A stretch of 64,000 nucleotides of DNA from Ochromonas danica (Eukaryota > Sar > Chrysophyceae > Chromulinales > Chromulinaceae), in assembly GCA_015146655.1 (NCBI GenBank), contig VKHL01000085.1, forward strand, positions 1-64,000. The letters are read 5' to 3'. The first letter of the stretch is position 1. Each line of letters starts with the position of its first letter. The notes beneath the pieces are model-generated. The model was given only the letters and a program-made list of their open reading frames with translations. It was not told the origin of the DNA and made no database searches. Both the position numbers and the translations under genes were made by a program. Positions 1 through 9,777 of this stretch are shown piece by piece.

Positions 1-78
<78 letters not shown>

Positions 79-104
79 CCCCCCCCCCCCCCCCCCCCCC
101 CCCC
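1..104. repeat. Poly-C tract at window edge
   Basis: Positions 1-104 are all C except AA at 77-78. This is not a recognisable telomere repeat (no TTAGGG or TTTAGGG type unit). It may be a true homopolymer that stopped the assembly or a sequencing artefact at a contig end. A short GAA-rich stretch follows, and the first gene starts 35 nt after the tract. Confidence 0.9.
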
Positions 105-138
105 TATTAACTAAGAAGAAGAAGAAGAAGATAGTATA

Positions 139-1550
139 ATGACTGAGAACTTCATTAGTCATCCTCACTTCCTATTTAATGGAAAAGTCTCCTTTTGGCA
201 GGAGAAGCGGAACTTAGAGATCTCTCTTGTTCATCATCTCATCTATGATGTTATTGAGATCATCGCTTATGACTTCCTACTAAATCAAGAAGCTCGTCGT
301 ATCTATTTGAATCTCTGTGCCCCGGAATTAGAATCTTATTTGCTATCAAGGAGGGAAAGCTATGGCAATCAAATAGCCTTGCAAGACTTCTTGCAGGAGT
401 TGATCATTCCTCGTCTACGCCTACAATGTGATGGCTGTGAATTTGGTCCTTGGAGCATTCACTTAGCACATGATGTTGGTGCTAATCCCAATCTCGAGAG
501 AGTGTTATCGAAGGCTCAGTGTGCCAAGCCTCTGCGATTGATCCCGGCTTCCTCTGGCCATCTCTGCGGGTAAGTCACCACTAGAATACTTCTTGTAGTC
601 GAGCCTCCAGCTTAACACTTTTTATATATGACCTATTTAGAACCAAAGTTGAGGCATGGGAAACGACTTGGAATCAAATTAAAGATCGTCTCGCCCTGGC
701 AGACAAGAATCAAAGAAGAGTATCTGTTTCTTCATTTCAAGAGACCTCCTCGACTTCTTCTTTTGATTTCCTTCCTCAAATCAAGCCTTCATCCATTAAA
801 AAGAACGGCCCTGTCTTCGTAGTTGCTCCACCGCAGGCTTGGGGAGTAACTCGTGAGTTTGTCGATGGCGGGATGGAGAGTGGCAGTGAGCTTTCCTCTG
901 TCTGCCAAGAAGAAGAGGAGGTAGAAGGAAACAACTTTGATGGCAACGAGTCAAATCCTTCCAAGACCATGTTGCCAATGATCCAGACGAATACTCAAGA
1001 AAGCTCTGAATGCTTGAGCAGAGGGACTGACAAGCTCCGCCGTGCCTTACTCCTCGCGAAGCGCATCTTGTACGATTCTCCCAAATCAGAAGCAGCCACT
1101 GCTAGTCCTAGCCCCTCTGTGGATCCTAAGAAGGTTACCACTCCTAGAAGCTATCCAGGGGCTTTATCGAACAGGAAGGTCCCTCCGCTTGAGAAGGGTC
1201 TGTCTCTCCCAGCCTTGAGAGTGAATACAGCGAATACTGCTACTGCACCAAAGCTCAGATCTGCCTTAGCAAGCCCTGCTAGCAGGCGTAAAAGCTTGAC
1301 CCGATCCGTTAGCTGGAAAGATCAAGTATCATCTCTCAATATGACACCTCTTGATGAAGTTGAAGATGAATCATCTTCATCCAAGAAACACTCTTCGCCT
1401 GCTATAACTCTCACACCCATCGCCTCGCAACCTCAAGTGAAGATCCAACCAGTTCGCACTACTGGAGAGTGCAATTCTTCAAAGCAATTAGACCCCACCA
1501 AGTTCTTTGTTCCTCTAAAAAGATCGCCGTCTTCTAACAGACTCGATTGA
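139..1550 (+). CDS. Hypothetical protein with two PP1-docking-like motifs
   Basis: I do not recognise this protein. Two exons, 139-569 and 641-1550, are joined by a 71-nt GT-AG intron (gtaagt donor, tatttag acceptor), giving 446 residues. The join is supported because the codon split across it (GG|A) keeps both frames open, and the second frame reads through without a stop. The first 110 residues look globular and helical. The remainder is rich in Ser, Thr, Pro and Lys and is probably disordered. Two segments fit the RVxF consensus used to dock protein phosphatase 1: GKVSFW near residue 17 and RSVSWKD near residue 360. That is a pattern match only; short motifs like this occur by chance. The ATG follows a GAA repeat. 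The gene is convergent with the thioredoxin gene to its right. Confidence 0.75.
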
Positions 1551-2146
1551 TTTGTCTCTTGCATCCTTCTAGCCTTCAACGATTTTCTGAGTTATATTTT
1601 TGTTGATTTCGTATTGTTGTGAAATCTGTTATTTTCGTATTATTGTATGAGTTATATGTTATCCTTGTGGTTTCGTGCACTATTGTTGTATGTGTTCTTG
1701 TTATCCTTGTGCAAGTGGCATAGGATTAGCTTCTTGTTTGTGCATGGTCTCGGTTTCACTGCTTTGTTTGCGAAATGTTTCTCAACAGTTCGCACAAGCG
1801 TTCCAGTACATTGTTGTGCAGACATCGCACATGCCATCTATCATATGTACAGTGGTTACTATATCTGTTGTTGTGTTCAGGAATACTTGAACGTTGTTTA
1901 CTTTGCACGGCAGTTCTATCGTACCCTTATTAGTTATTAACAGATAGCGTATGATTGAATAATGCCCAATTTTATTTACATGAACCATGAAAGCAATGTA
2001 TGGTATGATATGGTATAAGTAGCAGGTAGTAGTAGTACAGGGCCTAATGTCTTCAATTGTGAACATAACGTGGTCAATAATGCACACTTTATACCCTCTT
2101 CTTCCAAATACACTCTGTTTAGGCCTAATTAGAGTAGAGGAACAAG
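1551..2146. other. Convergent intergenic region
   Basis: This 596-nt stretch lies between two convergent stop codons. It is T- and TG-rich up to about 1900. Short overlapping frames on both strands have no family resemblance and no consistent splice sites. I see only 3' untranslated and spacer sequence. Confidence 0.6.
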
Positions 2147-3040
2147 TTAGACAGATGATGGAGAGGAAGGACTGCAAGCTCGAGGCTGTTGCAGCACTTG
2201 ATGGTCTCCTCCTTCGAAAGCATCGTAACCAACATAAGGCAACACCTCATGACGAAGCAATGCCTGCACCTCCTCCTCCAGGATAGACCGCGGCACCTCC
2301 CCCACTAGAGAAGTCTGTGCTCGTGCTTCTTCATCTAGAAAGGCAAGATGAGGAATGCCATCGACTTTGAACTTCCCCGCCAAGGCGGCATTCTTCAAGT
2401 CCATGCCATCCAACACCACGAAGTTCACCCGATCCTTGTACTTGATCTCCAACGCTCGCATGGTTGGTGCAAGCTTCTTACAACTGGAGCACCAGTCAGC
2501 ATAGAACTCGATGATGGTGGGCTTCTGATTGCATCCCACTACTTCCTGCCAGCTCACTGACTCCTTCTCCATGGTCTTCAATAGAGCAAGAGGTGAGACT
2601 ACGCCTTGACTCTGCCATGCACCAAAGGTTGTTCCCACTACTACAGAGAGGACAGCAAGAAGACGATTGACTTGTTGGCCTGACAGCCACGAGGAGGAGG
2701 AGGAGGAGGAGGAGGAGGAGGAGGAGGTAGTGTCTGCTACTACTTCTCTCTCACTGGGGGAGGAGGAGGAGGAGGAAGATGAAGAAGGAAGAACAAATTC
2801 AAAGCCTTCTTCATCAGGTAAATCCTCCTGTTCTCCTTCTTTGTCCTCTATCTTCAGTTTGAGAGGGACTGACTCAATTGTGCTGCTCTCTTGCTGGCCC
2901 TCCACTGCTAGAGACAGTCTATACTGGGTAAGTGATCTTTGAAGAATAGAAGAGGATGGTCGATGATGCCATGCTAAACCATTAGGAAGCAATAATAATG
3001 TTAGTAGAAGGAGAGAGAAAAGGAAGAACTGCATCATCAT
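2147..3040 (-). CDS. HCF164/TxlA-like thylakoid thioredoxin, plastid-targeted
   Basis: A 297-residue single-exon protein with a thioredoxin fold at its C-terminal end. The redox motif WCSSC is at residues 183-187, within the usual EFYADWC context, followed by the cis-proline strand (GIPHLAFL). In plants and cyanobacteria the HCF164/TxlA family passes reducing power across the thylakoid membrane for cytochrome b6f assembly; that role is inferred from family resemblance. I chose the ATG at 3040 because it starts a strong signal peptide (MMMQFF plus a Leu-rich core) ending GLA|W, the aromatic-at-cleavage signature of secondary red plastid import. A longer frame opens upstream to 3139 but would bury that signal. 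Residues 50-120 are acidic and poly-Ser, and a membrane segment lies near 125-142, as in HCF164. The poly-Ser run is encoded by a GGA-type repeat near 2690-2730. Confidence 0.85.
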   Translation of the reverse strand: MMMQFFLFSLLLLTLLLLPNGLAWHHRPSSSILQRSLTQYRLSLAVEGQQESSTIESVPLKLKIEDKEGEQEDLPDEEGFEFVLPSSSSSSSSSPSEREVVADTTSSSSSSSSSSSSWLSGQQVNRLLAVLSVVVGTTFGAWQSQGVVSPLALLKTMEKESVSWQEVVGCNQKPTIIEFYADWCSSCKKLAPTMRALEIKYKDRVNFVVLDGMDLKNAALAGKFKVDGIPHLAFLDEEARAQTSLVGEVPRSILEEEVQALLRHEVLPYVGYDAFEGGDHQVLQQPRACSPSSPSSV

Positions 3041-3383
3041 CTGTGAGGGATATTCTCTTTCTAATTCACTTCTCCACCAAGTCAAGTCGTCATCAGCAGC
3101 AGTGGAGTATGACGTGTAGCCATCTCCCTCGCAATACAATAATAGTTACTGTAGACTGCCTGCCTGCCTGCCTCGCAGTTCACTCTTATTAAGTTAAGCT
3201 TTTGCCATGTTGGATTCCATAGAAGCGTTTTCTTCTTGCATGTTGTGGTGAAGGGTTGAAAAACTTGTGAGAGAAAAGTTCATTCGCGGTCTCTGACATG
3301 ATCGTCACAATCAAAACTCTTCTGACCTGCTGACCTGCTGACCTGCTGACTCAACTTCTCATTCTCATCAAGATCACAACATT
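3041..3383. promoter_or_regulatory. Divergent promoter region
   Basis: A 343-nt interval separates two divergently transcribed genes, so it should carry both promoters. It holds a (GCCT)n run near 3161-3173 and a 9-bp tandem (gacctgct-type) near 3324-3352 just before the vWA gene. I see no TATA box I would defend. Confidence 0.5.
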
Positions 3384-4325
3384 ATGAGAGGCTCCACACA
3401 ACAACAAGTATCTCATCGTTCTAGTCGTCCCAATGCCTTCTCTCAACAACAACAACAACAACAAGTACAAGTTACTACTACAACAACAACCCTCACTAAC
3501 ACTTCCACTCGCACTCCAACAAGTCGTCCTCAACTGATCTTCAGCTTAGTTCAAGATGTGTCAGGGTCCATGTCTGGCTCGAAGATCGACGCTTCTCTGC
3601 AAGGACTGAACGTGCTATACGAGGAAGTCTTCCAGCCTACAGATCTCTTAGGTGTTGTTACCTTTGCTAATGAAGTGAAAGTCCTTCATCGTCCTATGAT
3701 AGTCGATAAGATTGATCGTGACCGTGATAGTCGAAGTATTCGAGCTGAGATTGGTGGTGGTACAGCCTTGTATGATGCGATTGGTCAAGTCATCCAAGGC
3801 ATCATTAAAGATCGTCAAGATCCTAAACATCGTGTTCTACATAAACAAGCTGTTTATGAGTTAGTCATTATCACAGATGGTGAAGACAATTGCTCTACAC
3901 GATATACTCTTGATCAAATTGCTGCTTTAGTAGCTGAACCTGGTATTCCACATTTCCATTTGACTATCCTTGGTGTGGATATTAATGCTAGCTATGCAGC
4001 AAGAATCACGAACACTCTTTGTTCTGCTAGACATGTGAAGTATCTTGATGTGGCTAATGCTGCTTCACTTGGAGAAGCGATTCGAAATGTTGGTCATGAG
4101 ATTGTACAGCGTGTGACTATTTCCTTCACTGCTACCACTATAGGTAGTGGTAGTGGTGGCAGTGGTGGTGTTTCTCCTTCTGCTTTGTTAGCAGCTGTGC
4201 AGGCGATGAATATCAATGAAATGCCTAAGAGAGTCTTGGAGCGTCATGGTACAAGCACTAACAACAACAACAACAGACTGCCACCAGGCAGACGCAATCC
4301 TTCAAGACCTCCTCGTTTGTTTTAG
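3384..4325 (+). CDS. von Willebrand factor A domain protein
   Basis: A single-exon protein of 313 residues. After a Gln/Thr-rich N-terminus (1-48), a vWA domain runs from about residue 50 to 245. The metal-ion-dependent adhesion site is complete: DVSGS (D58, S60, S62), the Thr of GGGTALYD (T127) and the Asp of ITDGED (D165). This arrangement binds Mg2+ and usually mediates protein-protein contact. No signal peptide or membrane segment is present, so an intracellular adaptor or chaperone-like role is more likely than adhesion. The C-terminal 60 residues are Gly/Ser/Asn/Arg-rich. The long CAA run in the N-terminus is a coding microsatellite. The partner is unknown. Confidence 0.85.
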   Translation: MRGSTQQQVSHRSSRPNAFSQQQQQQQVQVTTTTTTLTNTSTRTPTSRPQLIFSLVQDVSGSMSGSKIDASLQGLNVLYEEVFQPTDLLGVVTFANEVKVLHRPMIVDKIDRDRDSRSIRAEIGGGTALYDAIGQVIQGIIKDRQDPKHRVLHKQAVYELVIITDGEDNCSTRYTLDQIAALVAEPGIPHFHLTILGVDINASYAARITNTLCSARHVKYLDVANAASLGEAIRNVGHEIVQRVTISFTATTIGSGSGGSGGVSPSALLAAVQAMNINEMPKRVLERHGTSTNNNNNRLPPGRRNPSRPPRLF

Positions 4326-4644
4326 CTGACAGACTGACTGACAGACTGACTGACAGAGGGTCAGTGTGAATGAAACACAACCACTCTATTGTTAATACCT
4401 GAGATAATAGTCGTGAGGTCAGGCTTCACTGTGTTAACATATATAACATCTTTAATATGATCATCTTGATTCATCCCAACCCTTTGTTATCAATGCTATT
4501 CACTATAGAATAAGGTATAATGCTTATAGTCTACTGTAGAGAGAAAAGGGTAAGAGTCATTTGTGTTTGTGAGGACTGGCTGGTCTGTTTTAGCATTCAC
4601 AACAATCAACAAGGAAGAAGGAGACCTGGCCATCAGAGCTAACA

Positions 4645-4805
4645 CAAGACAGCTACAGCTACAGTAGCTAGCACAGTACAGCTACAGCTACAGTGCAGCT
4701 ACAACTAGCACAGTACAGCTGCAGCTACAGTACAGCTAGAGCTACAGTACAGCTGCAGCAGTAGAGCTACAACTAGCACAGTACAGCTACAGCAGTAGAG
4801 CTACA
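4645..4805. repeat. CTACAG-type tandem repeat
   Basis: An irregular array of CAGCTACAG, GTACAG and TAGAG units fills about 160 nt between two convergent genes. The whole interval 4326-4900 otherwise holds no gene I can see. It also contains a short (actgactgac) run just after the vWA stop codon. Confidence 0.8.
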
Positions 4806-4900
4806 GTAGAGAAGAAGAGAGACAGAGATAGGGTAGGATAGGATAGGCATTGCTAATGAGAGAGAAATGACAGAGGTATATAGGCAGAGGCAGACTGTCA

Positions 4901-6460
4901 TTACAGAGAACCAAGGTAAGACATGCTATTACCATCATAGTCACTAGTAGTAGCAGTAGTAGTAATAGCAGTGTCAAGAATGGTGGTTTTCTGATCAAGA
5001 CATTTCTCCTTCATACTCTCAGTCAACCAAGTCTGCCATTTGTTCACTACCACATGCACAGCAGGCTGAGAGAAGGATTGCGACCCTGACAACAACAACA
5101 ACGAAGAAGAAGACGAAGAAGAAGAAGATGATGATGACGATGAAGTCACAAAGAGACGTTGAATCTCTGCTAGATGATCAGCAGTAAAGTATCCATCTTC
5201 TTCAGAGTATTCTATCGTCAAAGTAGAGAGATAAGGTAGACGATATCGTATGATAGAATAAGCTGTAGGTTTCAAACGAGAACAAAAGGATATTCTCAAA
5301 TCTCGTACAAATTGTCCACATAACTTCAAGACAATATCTAAATCTTGATCAAACATAGGTAATGGTGTAGAGATGATTAATTGATGTAATCGTTCTCCTG
5401 GATTGAATACTTCAGCATCACCTACTTCTTGTTCTTCACGAATCCAACGGCAATGATTCAAATGAAGTCTTTCTAATTGAGGCATTTCTTCACGAATAGC
5501 CTTTAAGACTAAAGCAAAGTTGAATCGACAACGTTTTAAAGTGAGATCTATAAGATGAGGACAGCGAGGTAACAAGTCTAACAGAGAAGAGGTATTGCTT
5601 TCATTACGATGGACATTATCCAAGGATAGTTTGGTTAAGAAGAAGGTCTTCTGTCGTGGGAGATGACTGTAGACTACTTGATTGATATCAGCTGTGACTG
5701 TCAAAGATCGTAAACGATCGAAATACTTCATTACCATTACCATCACCTCCTCCTGCTGCTCTGATATCATAGGATAGCGATTATGGAAATACTCTACATC
5801 AACAAGATGATGACAAGCAGCAAAGGTAGTGATAAGCTGGGTAGAGATCTCTGATCCTTGTAAGAAGAGCTTCTCAAGGTTAGGGCAGATCTGCAGCTGC
5901 TGACCTCCTCCTCCTCCTCCTGCTCCCTCCTTCTCCTCCAACACCTCATAGTGATAACGCTGTTGTGTCTGTGGTGGTGGGGGGAGTGTCTGACTGCTAC
6001 TGCGATAGTGACTACAGTCTAAGTTATACATTTCAAGTCTCTTTAGCTTCTTGCAATAGGCTAACTGCTCTAAACGGAAGCCAGGACGAGAGTTTTCAAA
6101 TCTCATATAGACCATCTCTTCTAAGATAGGAAGGTAGTGCAGGTCCGAGGAGGTGGTGAGGAGGCGCCAGAGTGTCTCATTGAGACCCCATCGCCCCCGC
6201 AGAGTGAAGACCTGCCGCAGAGCCATCCACTTCAAGACAGATCGTTGATGCTTCCACCAAAGCTCGACTTGGTCTAGGAAAGGTTGTGTCATAGGGACTC
6301 GACGGAGTACAGCATGTAATTGTTGTCGTTGTGGACCACACAAGGCGATATCTAATGCTAATAGATCTTTTAATATTAACCATTCAGAGAGAATAGTCTT
6401 AAAGATATCTTCTTCTTCTAGGATAGAGAAGGAAGTACGAGATTGATAATAATAACTCAT
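4901..6460 (-). CDS. Leucine-rich-repeat protein, F-box-like N-terminus
   Basis: A 519-residue single-exon protein. Residues 10-50 carry an F-box-like segment whose core is ILSEWLILKDLLALDIA, also found in recognisably related form in the protein at 26524-28293. From about residue 90 onward there are irregular LRRs with the pattern LxxLxLxxC/N (for example CPNLEKLFLQGSEI, CPHLIDLTLKRCRF, MPQLERLHLNHCRW). LRR proteins of this layout commonly act as substrate receptors for ubiquitin ligases, but that is inference. I started at the ATG at 6460, which puts the F-box-like segment at the N-terminus; an upstream in-frame start at 6553 would add 31 unlikely residues. A poly-Ser/Leu insert lies near the C-terminus. 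Confidence 0.75.
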   Translation of the reverse strand: MSYYYQSRTSFSILEEEDIFKTILSEWLILKDLLALDIALCGPQRQQLHAVLRRVPMTQPFLDQVELWWKHQRSVLKWMALRQVFTLRGRWGLNETLWRLLTTSSDLHYLPILEEMVYMRFENSRPGFRLEQLAYCKKLKRLEMYNLDCSHYRSSSQTLPPPPQTQQRYHYEVLEEKEGAGGGGGGQQLQICPNLEKLFLQGSEISTQLITTFAACHHLVDVEYFHNRYPMISEQQEEVMVMVMKYFDRLRSLTVTADINQVVYSHLPRQKTFFLTKLSLDNVHRNESNTSSLLDLLPRCPHLIDLTLKRCRFNFALVLKAIREEMPQLERLHLNHCRWIREEQEVGDAEVFNPGERLHQLIISTPLPMFDQDLDIVLKLCGQFVRDLRISFCSRLKPTAYSIIRYRLPYLSTLTIEYSEEDGYFTADHLAEIQRLFVTSSSSSSSSSSSSSSLLLLSGSQSFSQPAVHVVVNKWQTWLTESMKEKCLDQKTTILDTAITTTATTSDYDGNSMSYLGSL

Positions 6461-6803
6461 TGAAAGTGTAGTAGTATGTAAAGGATAGGATATGATGTGA
6501 TAGGGTTGGATAGGACGAGATGAAGGTGAGCGGAAAACAAGAGAAACTAACAAATATAGATTTATAACTACACTTTAGACCATAAGAAAGAGTCTTTTCT
6601 GTTGGAAGCCTGCCTGATTCTCCACCAAGCAGAGCGGCGGACAGCAGCAAACAATGCTTTAACTTCACGTTAACTTTACTGCAGAGACGTACGTTCTTCT
6701 TAAGTTAAATAGCATCTGGAAATCTGGAATTATGTAAATGCGTAAATTCTCTTTAACTTGCTGCTAACTTAAGAAGACATTGATTTTGGAGAGAGAAAAG
6801 GAA
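6461..6803. promoter_or_regulatory. Divergent promoter region
   Basis: A 343-nt spacer between the LRR and glycosyltransferase start codons. It contains TTAACTT and AAGTTAA motifs in both orientations (6660-6775), which could be shared promoter elements. No other structure is evident. Confidence 0.45.
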
Positions 6804-8336
6804 ATGTGTGGCAAGCAGACCCTATCCTCAGCTACTACAACACTACTGCTACTGCTACTGCTACTGCTACTGCTGCTACTGCCACTGCCACTGACACTGA
6901 CACCGCTGCTGCTGCTGCCTTCACATTCACTTGAAGAAAGACTAACTCTCTATCTACTGCCTTCTGACCTATTGACTCGTCATTCTGTTCACTCACCCAC
7001 TACTACTACTACTTCCACTAACAAGCTAATCATGTCTCACCAAGAGCTCGTCTATACGTTTGGCATTCTCTTACCAATCAAAATCACTTCCAAGGAATCT
7101 CTCAGTCCTATCCAAGAACAACGTCTATCAGAGCTAGCAAGAAAGCTTATCTCCAACCCTCCTCCTCCTCCTTCTTCTCCTTCTTCCCAACAAGAGCAGT
7201 TCTCTACCTCTGCAATAGTCTATCTCGGCCTCGATGAAGACCTTCGTGACACTCCTCTACCTTCTCTTCTCACTTCACTCTTCCAGACACATGGAGTACC
7301 TACCAAGCCTATCACATTCTTCCCACTGTCCAAAGCTGGTAAAATCTGTCATTACTGGCGCACCCTTGCTAAACAGAGTATAGCCGATGGCTGTGACTTC
7401 TTCCTCCTACTAGGAGATGATGTTGAGATCTACACTGACCAGTGGATGGACTCTATAGTACATGACTTCCAAGCTATACACCATGACCTTAACTTACCAA
7501 AGGAATTGTTTGGTTTTGGATGTATTGCCTTACAAGATACACAAGCACCAGGATTCCCTACTTTCCCTGTTCTACATCGTTTACATGCTACAGTGTTAGA
7601 GGAGAACATCTTTGATGAGGTGTTTGTTAATCAAGATGCTGATCCTTATCTCTTTGCTTTATATCGTCGATTTCAATGTGCACGATTTGCTTCCAAGGTT
7701 AGTCTTCGTAATCATTGTGGAGGAGTACAACTCTTTGATGATATCCACTATGAACTACCTCGATATGATCGAGTACATGTCCTCAATTGGCGGGATGAGT
7801 TATTAGATAGAAGTGTTCAACAAGTGAGAAGTAATGTAGAGACAGTGTTTCATCATCATTCTCTTAGTCTATGCTATACTGTTGATATAGTGGTACCAAC
7901 CTATCGAGTACAAAGATCCTTCTTAAAAGGAATATTAGCATTACGACCTAAAGCAAAAGATATTGATCTCTTCTTCATTCTTATAGTAGACAATCCAGAA
8001 GGAGGAGAAGGAGTGCAATGGTTGAGAGGTCTAGAGAAGGAGAGAAATGACTTGCGAGTTCGTGTCCATGAGAAGAATCTCGGGGCATCTGAAGCTCGTA
8101 ATAATGGTCTGAGAGAAGCTTCGGGAGAATATGTACTCTTTCTAGATGATGATGTCATTCCAGACCCTCTGATTGTGGATGAATACATTGAGATGATTCG
8201 AGATGAACAAGTCAGAGATCAATATGATGGCTTTGTGGGTTATTCAGAATTACCTTCAGAGGATCGTATCTTTCCCACTGCAGTGCACTTCTCAGGTATT
8301 CATATGTTTGTTATGTCTTGGTACAGTAGTATAACC

Positions 8337-8423
<87 letters not shown>

Positions 8424-9184
8424 GTATGTGTGTGTGTGTGTGTGTAGGGGTGAGCTTCTTCTGGAAAGCTGCTGCCAAGATGAAGGAAGTACCTTGGGGC
8501 ATCACAGCCAACCTCATGGTTAGAAGAAGAGCAGCCAAGCCCTTTCATTTAGATTATATTAAAACTGGTGGAGGAGAAGACATTGACTTCTGCTTACAAC
8601 TACCCAAGCAACCTTTGAAGTCCGTTCCCTTGGCCAAGATTCGTCATCCTTGGTGGGAGAATGGCAAGAGATGTTATCATCATTTCTTCAACTGGTCTTA
8701 TAGTGATGGATTCTTACAAGATCGATTCCCAGCCTTGACCTATTACAACTACCCAGATGCAATAGAGAGTATGATGTTAATAGGATCTTTCTCATGGATG
8801 ATTAGCCTACCACTACGACCTTTGTCCTCCTACTCCTCCTCCTCCTTCCTCCTCCCTACTCTCTGGACAGCTGTCCTTCTAACTGACACTCTACTCGATG
8901 TGATTCAAATTGGAATGTATTCTGATAAAGAAGAAATGCAATGTCAAGGTTGGAAGAGATGGTTAGCAGCTGTGGAGAGCTCTTTCATTAAGAACTACTC
9001 CTCGTTAGGAAGAGTGGTAGGACATCTACAACGAGGACGTCTCTTGTCTGGATTTTGTAGAAGATTCGACTGGTTTTGCGGTATCACTCCCTCGGTAGTG
9101 GAAGGAGAGATTGAGAAGGCGAAGTGGAGGTTCCTTGGTTATGCTGTTGTTGTGTCAGCTCTGGTCTATCGTCACCTTAACTGA
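6804..9184 (+). CDS. Membrane-anchored protein with two glycosyltransferase-like domains
   Basis: Two exons, 6804-8295 and 8448-9184, encode 742 residues. The split codon (G|GG) keeps frame across the 152-nt intron, which is mostly a TG microsatellite. The N-terminus is a Leu-rich membrane anchor (residues 11-40). A first nucleotide-sugar-transferase-like region ends in LLGDDVEIY (D205, D206). A second, clearer GT-A family 2 domain starts at VDIVVPTYR near residue 360, with LFLDDDVIPDP (D448-D450) as the metal-binding DxD and GGGEDIDF near 540 as the usual ED acceptor-site motif. The last 150 residues include a weak hydrophobic stretch. It is probably Golgi or ER luminal and uses a nucleotide sugar; the sugar and acceptor cannot be told. 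I chose the first ATG; the upstream frame has only a TTG. Confidence 0.8.
8339..8446 (+). repeat. TG microsatellite inside an intron
   Basis: About 105 nt of nearly pure TG, interrupted by a few TA steps near 8415-8427. It fills most of the glycosyltransferase intron and supplies its pyrimidine-poor 3' end (…tgtgtag). Frames reading Cys-Val repeats through it are artefacts of the repeat. Confidence 0.95.
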
Positions 9185-9508
9185 CAGGACAGGGACAGGG
9201 ACAGTTCGTCATAGTATTGTAGTCAGCTATTATAGTGTAGTTGTAATTAACAGTCAAAGTCAGTCTCCTACGATGAAGTGGAAATGATACCTTGTTGTGA
9301 TGTCTCAATAGCGTCTGCTGCTGACTGACTGACTGACTGATTGATCTGAATATAGGTTTTGTTAGAATCATCTCAACAAGATCTATCTCCCCATTGCAAT
9401 CCTTGCATAGTAATTGAATTTCAATGATCATTGAATTGGATTGTGACCAGTCCATCTGCCAAAATCACCTTTTCCTACTTTTGCAAAACTCGCTTTTTGA
9501 CTTAAATA
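9185..9508. other. Intergenic spacer
   Basis: A 324-nt spacer after the glycosyltransferase stop codon, containing a (GACAGG)n run at the start and a (CTGA)n run near 9322-9340. No coding signal is seen. Confidence 0.5.
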
Positions 9509-9592
9509 CATAAATCTAGTGAGGAAATACATAAATCCAGTGAGGAAATACATAAATCCAGTGAGGAAATACATGGATCTACTGAGGAAATA
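9509..9592. repeat. Four tandem 21-bp repeats
   Basis: Four head-to-tail copies of a 21-bp unit close to cataaatccagtgaggaaat+a start at 9509, 9530, 9551 and 9572. Copies 2 and 3 are identical, copy 1 differs by one base and copy 4 by several. They lie about 190 nt upstream of the next start codon. Confidence 0.85.
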
Positions 9593-9615
9593 CCTCAATC
9601 GTGTTTTTCCTTAAT

Positions 9616-9721
9616 TTAGGAAACTCCGATTTTCGTAGATAAAACTCTACTTTGAAAACGCGCATTTCTCCCTTCTTCAAATCAAAGAAGCGTTTTATCT
9701 ACGAAAATCAGGGTTTTCTAA
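9616..9721. repeat. 30-bp inverted repeat (foldback)
   Basis: Arms at 9616-9645 and 9692-9721 are reverse complements at 27 of 30 positions, including a perfect inner 18 bp (gattttcgtagataaaac at 9628-9645). The loop is 46 nt. It could form a hairpin in RNA or be a small foldback element. No flanking target-site duplication is obvious. Confidence 0.8.
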
Positions 9722-9777
9722 TCCTTAGCCTCAACCTTCGGGAAGGTCTCTATGACAGAGTGAGAGAGTGAGACAAG

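Noticed and set aside
1-104. Telomere
   Set aside because: No T/A-containing repeat unit; the tract is pure C apart from one AA.
1647-2177. Overlapping frames on both strands between gene 1 and the thioredoxin gene
   Set aside because: Low-complexity Cys/Val/Tyr-rich translations with no homology feel, no splice partners, and located in a convergent 3' region.
8338-8548. Open frames reading Cys-Val or His-Thr repeats through the TG tract
   Set aside because: They exist only because the dinucleotide repeat has no stops, and the tract lies inside a well-supported intron.
9616-9721. Confident call of a miniature transposon (MITE)
   Set aside because: The arms are clear, but no target-site duplication or second copy is visible in the window.
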